The position numbers were made by a program, and so were the translations under genes. Positions 59,124 to 64,000 of a DNA stretch of 64,000 nucleotides are shown piece by piece (positions within the stretch are counted from its first letter, which is position 1; each line of letters starts with the position of its first letter). The DNA is from Holothuria scabra (Eukaryota; Echinodermata; Holothuroidea; Aspidochirotida; Holothuriidae), in contig CM074184.1 in assembly GCA_037179385.1 (NCBI GenBank), positions 15,766,001 through 15,830,000 of the forward strand. Reading direction: 5' to 3'. The notes beneath the pieces are model-generated. The model ran no database searches. It was not told the origin of the DNA and saw only the letters and a list, made by a program, of their open reading frames with translations.

Positions 59124-60461
59124 GGCGGCCGGTACTGGGCTAACATTTTGATACAATTAAGACACCCAAGAAAATTACGCATTAGTTTATACTTTATAAA
59201 TAATATATGTCATTTGTATGAGAGAGACTTTGCCCACATTAAGAAAAAGGCTACTTTTTGTCCATTACATATCGAATAACGTTATTTTTGGAAAATTGAA
59301 GACCATGCTTTGGAAATGTTTGGGGGCAAGTGCCCCCCCCCCCCCCGTGCCCCTATGGCGAGCCGCTAATGTTCCTGAGTTTGAGGGCAGAACTTTTGTT
59401 TGTCATAAATCCATTTTGAAATTTCAAAAATCTCAAATCGGAATGTATAACGGAAGTGGACACTACACCAGTTCGTGTCCCAGGACAATTCTGAAACGTA
59501 TGCTAAAGATCCCATACAACTCCACACACTCTAAATGACTTAGTGAGATGATTAATTATGACACGAGAATGGGCTGAATGAAATCGCATAATATTGAGGT
59601 ATACTTCATGTTTAGTTACTGATTATTCATAACATTAATAGGTCTTAAATTGTATCATAATTCTTGCCATCAAACGCACATACCGTTTTCGATTATGCTG
59701 GGAAAACCTGTTGTTATAAGTTAAAGCGCAAGCAATGGGGGATTTCGTGGTCAATTTAATTAAAAGTTTTCTTAAAAGAGCAGGAGATATGGCGTTTCGT
59801 AAATGTAGTACGTAGTGTAAAGGAATTTAATCATCACGCCTCCTTACCCAAAAGGAAATGTAATGGGATGGGAAATGGGTTTAAGTTATCACTCAATTTT
59901 GGAGTTCAATTTAGGAATTTTGGTCGAGTTCCTTTAAAATTTGGATGAAATTTGAAAGTTTAAATTTGGGCAATCTTGTAAAAATGTCACACAAACGTTT
60001 GCCAACCTCTTTGAAATTTTCCTCCACACGCCACGGCGTCAACACATCATATAAGCGCGTGGCGAATCTGTACTATACCCACCTTTTCAACATGCTCAAG
60101 TGAGCCCATGATCCAAAATAGCTTCAAACGGCACTGTCTTCAACTCTTACGGATGTTTTGTTGAAGGAAATTATACTTATTCTTCGGGCTGTCGCCGGGG
60201 TAGATGCGTTCTGTTTAACAAGGAGTTTCTTGATTGGTTGTTACTTGTTGCCATTGTATTGTATCTATTGTATTCTTTGTTAGGGTTAGGGATTAGGTTA
60301 GGAACTAGGCTATCGTTAGCCAGTAAGGAAATTTCTTGTTAAACAGTTCGCATCGGCCCCTTTTTCCCATTTCTCTTCATTCCTGCATTATAAAATATGA
60401 CTATTTTAGAATTATTAGTCACTACGTAACAAAAGGATAAATCACTACTGCTTACTGCACG

Positions 60462-61749
60462 CAGTGGCGTAGCCACGCCCCCCCCCCCCCGATTTTCTTC
60501 AGGCCCCACAAATTTCTTGCTTCCTGATAAAGTAATTGAAAAAAAGTAAAATGTTTGAACGGAAATAAACTTTGAAGTACTTCCTTCAAAACAGCAAATA
60601 AATAAAATGTGTAAAAATTAAAAAAAAAATGGAAGAATGTGTGTAAAACACATTTTGTGCGCACGTATGAACTCAAGTTATAACTTCAGAATGCCTACTT
60701 TCACTAAATTAGATACCGTTTGTGATCTGCACTGTCGTTTATTGCATTTCACTTCGAAGATAAAACGAAAGTCTCGACGACAAACTTTTATGTGACTTTG
60801 ATAGGTCAAGACCCTTTTTGCCTTTCCGATGGCTGATTGATTTGCTGAAAATAAGGCAATCTTGCACTGGAGACCGCTCTTACACGACCATTCCTATATT
60901 TTATCATACACAAAATATGCCGTAAGCAGGTAAGGGTAAGGTACTGCCTTCGGATAATTCTTCCCTTCAATCCTTAACAAGTAGGCCTATGTCGTGCGTC
61001 ACTCCTGCCCATGACAAGTGCCACTGTAGGACGATTTTTTCCGACAAGTCCTCTTTTTTTACTAGTTGGCACTGGCGTCCGGGGGATTTATAAAATGTCC
61101 ACAAGGTCCGGATTTCATGTGTTTCCCACATGATCCATACTTCTGCTTATCGATTCAATTATTTTGAGAGATTTATTCGTAGTATTTTAATTTTGACTAA
61201 TTTGATGTAATGTACCGATGAACAAATACTGCACCATTTTGCACATTGTTTCTTTGGTAGTATTTATGTGTCTTGTAAAATCTCTACAAAAACTAAAAAT
61301 ATTTTGACATTTTTCATGCTCCCCAAAAAGGGAAAATCCTAAAACTTAGGCCTTTAACTGTTTAATCCGTTCAAAGTTTTGCCAAACGTAGCACCATTTT
61401 GCATCTAGGAAATTTAACGCAAAGAAAGTTTCTTAGAGGGGGACACAACTACTTTTGGTTTTCCTGTAAAAGAGTAAGGTACTGCCTCAGGTAAGCTGAA
61501 ATCCATTCAAATATTGCCGCATTTGCGACTGGGTACATCCAGTTTAAAACACGTGGGAAGTGCCGTTTCCGGCCATCTGGAGGGGTTTTAAAGCCCAAAA
61601 CTTTCTTGTACGCTCCGCGCCAACTGATGGTGGCGCTCCGCTTAGATATTCTTGCCATGCCTGTCCCTCGGAGGTACCAGCCCCCCACACTTGTTACCTA
61701 GCCCCCCCCCCCCCCAAAAAAAAAAAATGCCATTCTGGCTACGCCACTG
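60462..61749. mobile_element. Non-autonomous hAT-type transposon, 1288 bp
   Basis: It starts CAGTGGCGTAGCCACG and ends TGGCTACGCCACTG, an inverted repeat of about 14 bp. It is flanked by identical 8-bp repeats ACTGCACG (60454-60461 and 61750-61757). CAG-N-G termini and 8-bp duplications define hAT elements. Poly-C tracts lie just inside both ends. The interior has no transposase-like frame. Words inside (GCACCATTTTGCATCTAG near 61390; GTGGCGCTCCGCTTAGATAT near 61631) recur at 10267-10285 and about 11720 and 58090. Confidence 0.88.
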
Positions 61750-63392
61750 ACTGCACGCTCAAAAATTCCTAAGTTAAAACATTATTTTTATATTCTTCAC
61801 AGTTAAAATTGCAACTGAAATTTCAAATTTGTGTTTATAGCCTCATTAAAGAGCTTTTCCAGTTTATGGGCCGTATTGTCGAGCAAGGAATAAACCACGA
61901 TGCACATTGCTGATGAATCTCTATCTTAAGTGGTCAGCTCCGACTCCAAAATTCACCCCGCAGTCCATATACGGTCATCTTGTCGTTTAAATCCAATTAA
62001 GTGGCCTCCTTTAGTGTGGTGAACCGTATCTGATCAAGTTGTTCAAATTTGGAAAAAAATAATATGTAAAATAGTTGTTGAAGGTTTTATTTTAGTGTGT
62101 ACATTAGTCAGTTAGTATTTCTTGATCTTTCCTATCATATAATGTCGTTTTCAATACTCACTTTGACGCAGTGTTTTAATTTGAGTTGAATTAGTGGGAG
62201 GGCGCTTAGGATCCACTCGTTGGGGAAATGGGCGCGCATTGTTTCGAACAGTGATTCAGCAGTTCCACCTCCAGTTTTAGATTATACTCAAGGAATTTTT
62301 TCAGATTCAGAGTCGTATTTGGCCTACATATACGAATGCGGCCGTACATATACATTTGTGGTAAAAGTACCTTATCATGTTTTCAAGTTCTGAACATGAG
62401 CACATTAATTGCTAGCTATAAGGAGGAGACGGTGGTTAATTGTTTGAATAGCTTTGAAAATGAAAAAGTCGGAAATTTGTCATATGTGATACCAGATCAT
62501 CCAGTGACACATCACATGTAGTCAATTAGGGTGCCGTTTCCAAATTTTTTGCCATCAGGTTCTGTTTTTGTAACTGAAGTCCTGATTTTAAATATCATAT
62601 CATCAATTAAATTATCGAGAAAGTTTTACCATAAAGTCTTATCGAACTATTAGTTTCGGAAACTCGCTGGACAGCCTGAACCCACTACGGGTGTCTTCAT
62701 ATGATTTCATCTGGGGAGTGGGTGAAACAATGAGAGATAGTCAGTGATGCAAAGTCCAGTTCGGACTCGTGATCATGCAAAATTTGAAGGAATCGGCCAG
62801 AGGAATTGATTTTTCCCCAAAGAGAAAGTATAGGGCTCCAGTCGGAGTCCGGACTCCAGTCACTGAAAGTTGAAAATTGACTACAGTACACCTGATTGCC
62901 ACCCTTGGAGATATTAAGGGAAGGATGACCTCATCCTATTTAGGAAATTGTATGCAATTGCTGGGGTAGATGGAATATGATGCTATATTTGATAATAAAG
63001 GTTCTATCCTTGTCCTGTTGTTTTACTTCTTCTTCTTCCTCCTCCTCCTTTTTTTCTTTTCCATTTTTCAGGCTCAGTTCCTTTCCCCTTCTTCGTGATG
63101 GGGTAGGGGTGACCGCACCAAAGGGCGACTATCAGCTTCAAATAACAGATGGACATTTTTAAGAACGACAGGCGTGTACCAGAGACTCCGATATGAGGAA
63201 GGGCAGCGGCGAGGAGTTACATTCATAGTCACTAGTGGAACCACGTGATAAACAGAATGTGCAAGAATCACAGACACGATACCTCAGAACCGCCGTTAAT
63301 GTGGTCAATCCGACCCATATTGTTACCAGCAGGGGTGGCGCCAGTGGAAGGGGGGCATGGCCCCCGTCGGGGAAGGTCGGGGTTTTCGTCGG

Positions 63393-63770
63393 GGAAGCCT
63401 AAAAAATAAAAATTAATAATAAAAAATAATGAAAAACCCCACAAGGACTGAAGTTACTAGATGGGCAATCTAGAACATATTTTTTGTTTTGAAATACTAT
63501 TTTAAAACATATCGGAATCGATTTAAAATCACCTCTATCTCTTCTGTTAAACCCCATTCTGTGTACCTTGTCCCATCTCTTCCCCTTCGGGAGAGGACGA
63601 CAATTTTTCGGGGAGGCCTGAACATGAAAAACGTTAAGGACTGAAGTTACTGGATGGATGACCATGATTTTTTTCTTTTTGAACTTTTTTTTTCTTTTGT
63701 AACGCTATTTTAATGCATATCTGAATCGGTTTTAATCACTTCTTACTAGCTCTTCTATTCTTCATCCCAT
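63393..63770 (+). repeat. Diverged direct repeat, two copies about 210 bp apart
   Basis: 63420-63560 and 63625-63770 share, in order, AAGGACTGAAGTTACT-GATGG, CTATTTTAAAACATATC/CTATTTTAATGCATATC, GAATCG, TTAAAATCACCTCT/TTTAATCACTTC and CTCTTCTGTT/CTCTTCTATT. Flanking CGTCGGGG words (63367-63395, 63800) suggest more units beyond. Confidence 0.6.
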
Positions 63771-64000
63771 CTTCAATCCGTGCGCGCAGGGTCATGCCTC
63801 CGTCGGGGACGGGCTACCCACCCCCTGTTGTTGAGAAAGTCCAATTTCCAGGCCCGTAGCCAGGGAGTCGGAGCGTTGGAACGACCCACCCCAACTTGAG
63901 GGGAGTCCATTTTTCCAGCCCTGTGTTTGAAGGGTCAGCTATGAAATATTTTTTATCTCGACATATTGAGGACGAATTTCCGTTCACTTCTTTAAAAGTG

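Larger units (their letters stand above)
56900..64000. other. Repeat-rich flank without recognised genes
   Basis: No open frame here matches a protein family. Visible content: poly-G/poly-C tracts at 58058-58071, 59334-59346 and 60478-60490, a foldback MITE (58365-58924), a 41-bp hairpin (59039-59123), a hAT-type element (60462-61749), a pyrimidine-rich run at 63030-63070 and a diverged direct repeat at 63393-63770. Confidence 0.55.

Noticed and set aside
58982..59279. Overlapping frames on both strands with similar Ser/Leu-rich peptides
   Set aside because: Explained by the 41-bp hairpin at 59039-59123.
59334..59346. Long C runs as sequencing error
   Set aside because: Homopolymer length may be unreliable, but the runs recur beside the same GGCGTAGCC-type words at several sites, so they belong to a repeat family.
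1..64000. Viral, toxin or retroviral coding sequence
   Set aside because: No polymerase, capsid, envelope, integrase or toxin motif was recognised in any frame.

Overview
The window is eukaryotic, AT-rich and intron-rich. Coding exons are short and bounded by GT/AG, introns run from hundreds of bases to 8.7 kb, and the rest is dense with interspersed repeats (foldback elements, hAT-like MITEs, tRNA-like SINEs, minisatellites). The two recognisable proteins, the foldback repeats and the many TAGGCCTA-type words fit a marine deuterostome invertebrate, most likely an echinoderm. That assignment is inference from style; no species-diagnostic gene is present.

Two genes can be rebuilt exon by exon and they converge tail to tail. 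On the + strand, four coding exons at 5433-7532 encode mitochondrial ribosomal protein L27 (145 aa as modelled). On the - strand, fifteen coding exons from 54531 down to 17098 encode a 653-aa sodium:solute symporter of the SLC5 family, closest in sequence to the monocarboxylate (SMCT) and multivitamin (SMVT) transporters. Reading phase is kept across all fourteen junctions. The first exon (54447-54531), a hydrophobic leader, is the least certain part. Both genes have ordinary metabolic roles (mitochondrial translation; Na+-coupled uptake at the plasma membrane), and nothing in the sequence links them functionally.

Layout: 1-5432, upstream sequence with short repeats and no supported gene; 5433-7532, MRPL27; 7533-17097, intergenic tail-to-tail region with SINE, MITE and poly-C repeats and one unplaced exon-like open stretch (14176-14295); 17098-54531, the transporter gene. 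Its last intron carries a perfect 472-bp tandem duplication and a 140-bp hAT-like MITE, its middle introns carry SINEs and a 390-bp hAT-like MITE, and its first intron carries a 1.5-kb foldback element, a 47-bp minisatellite and a 4.8-kb nest of inverted repeats. About 300 bp upstream of the putative start codon begins a 2-kb array with a 154-bp higher-order period (54830-56900). From 57-64 kb there are only repeats, including a 1288-bp hAT-type non-autonomous element with a perfect 8-bp target duplication and a near-perfect 41-bp hairpin.

No rRNA, functional tRNA, CRISPR, operon, viral gene or transposase was recognised. The most unusual structures are the nested inverted-repeat complex in transporter intron 1 and the 154-bp array next to its putative promoter.
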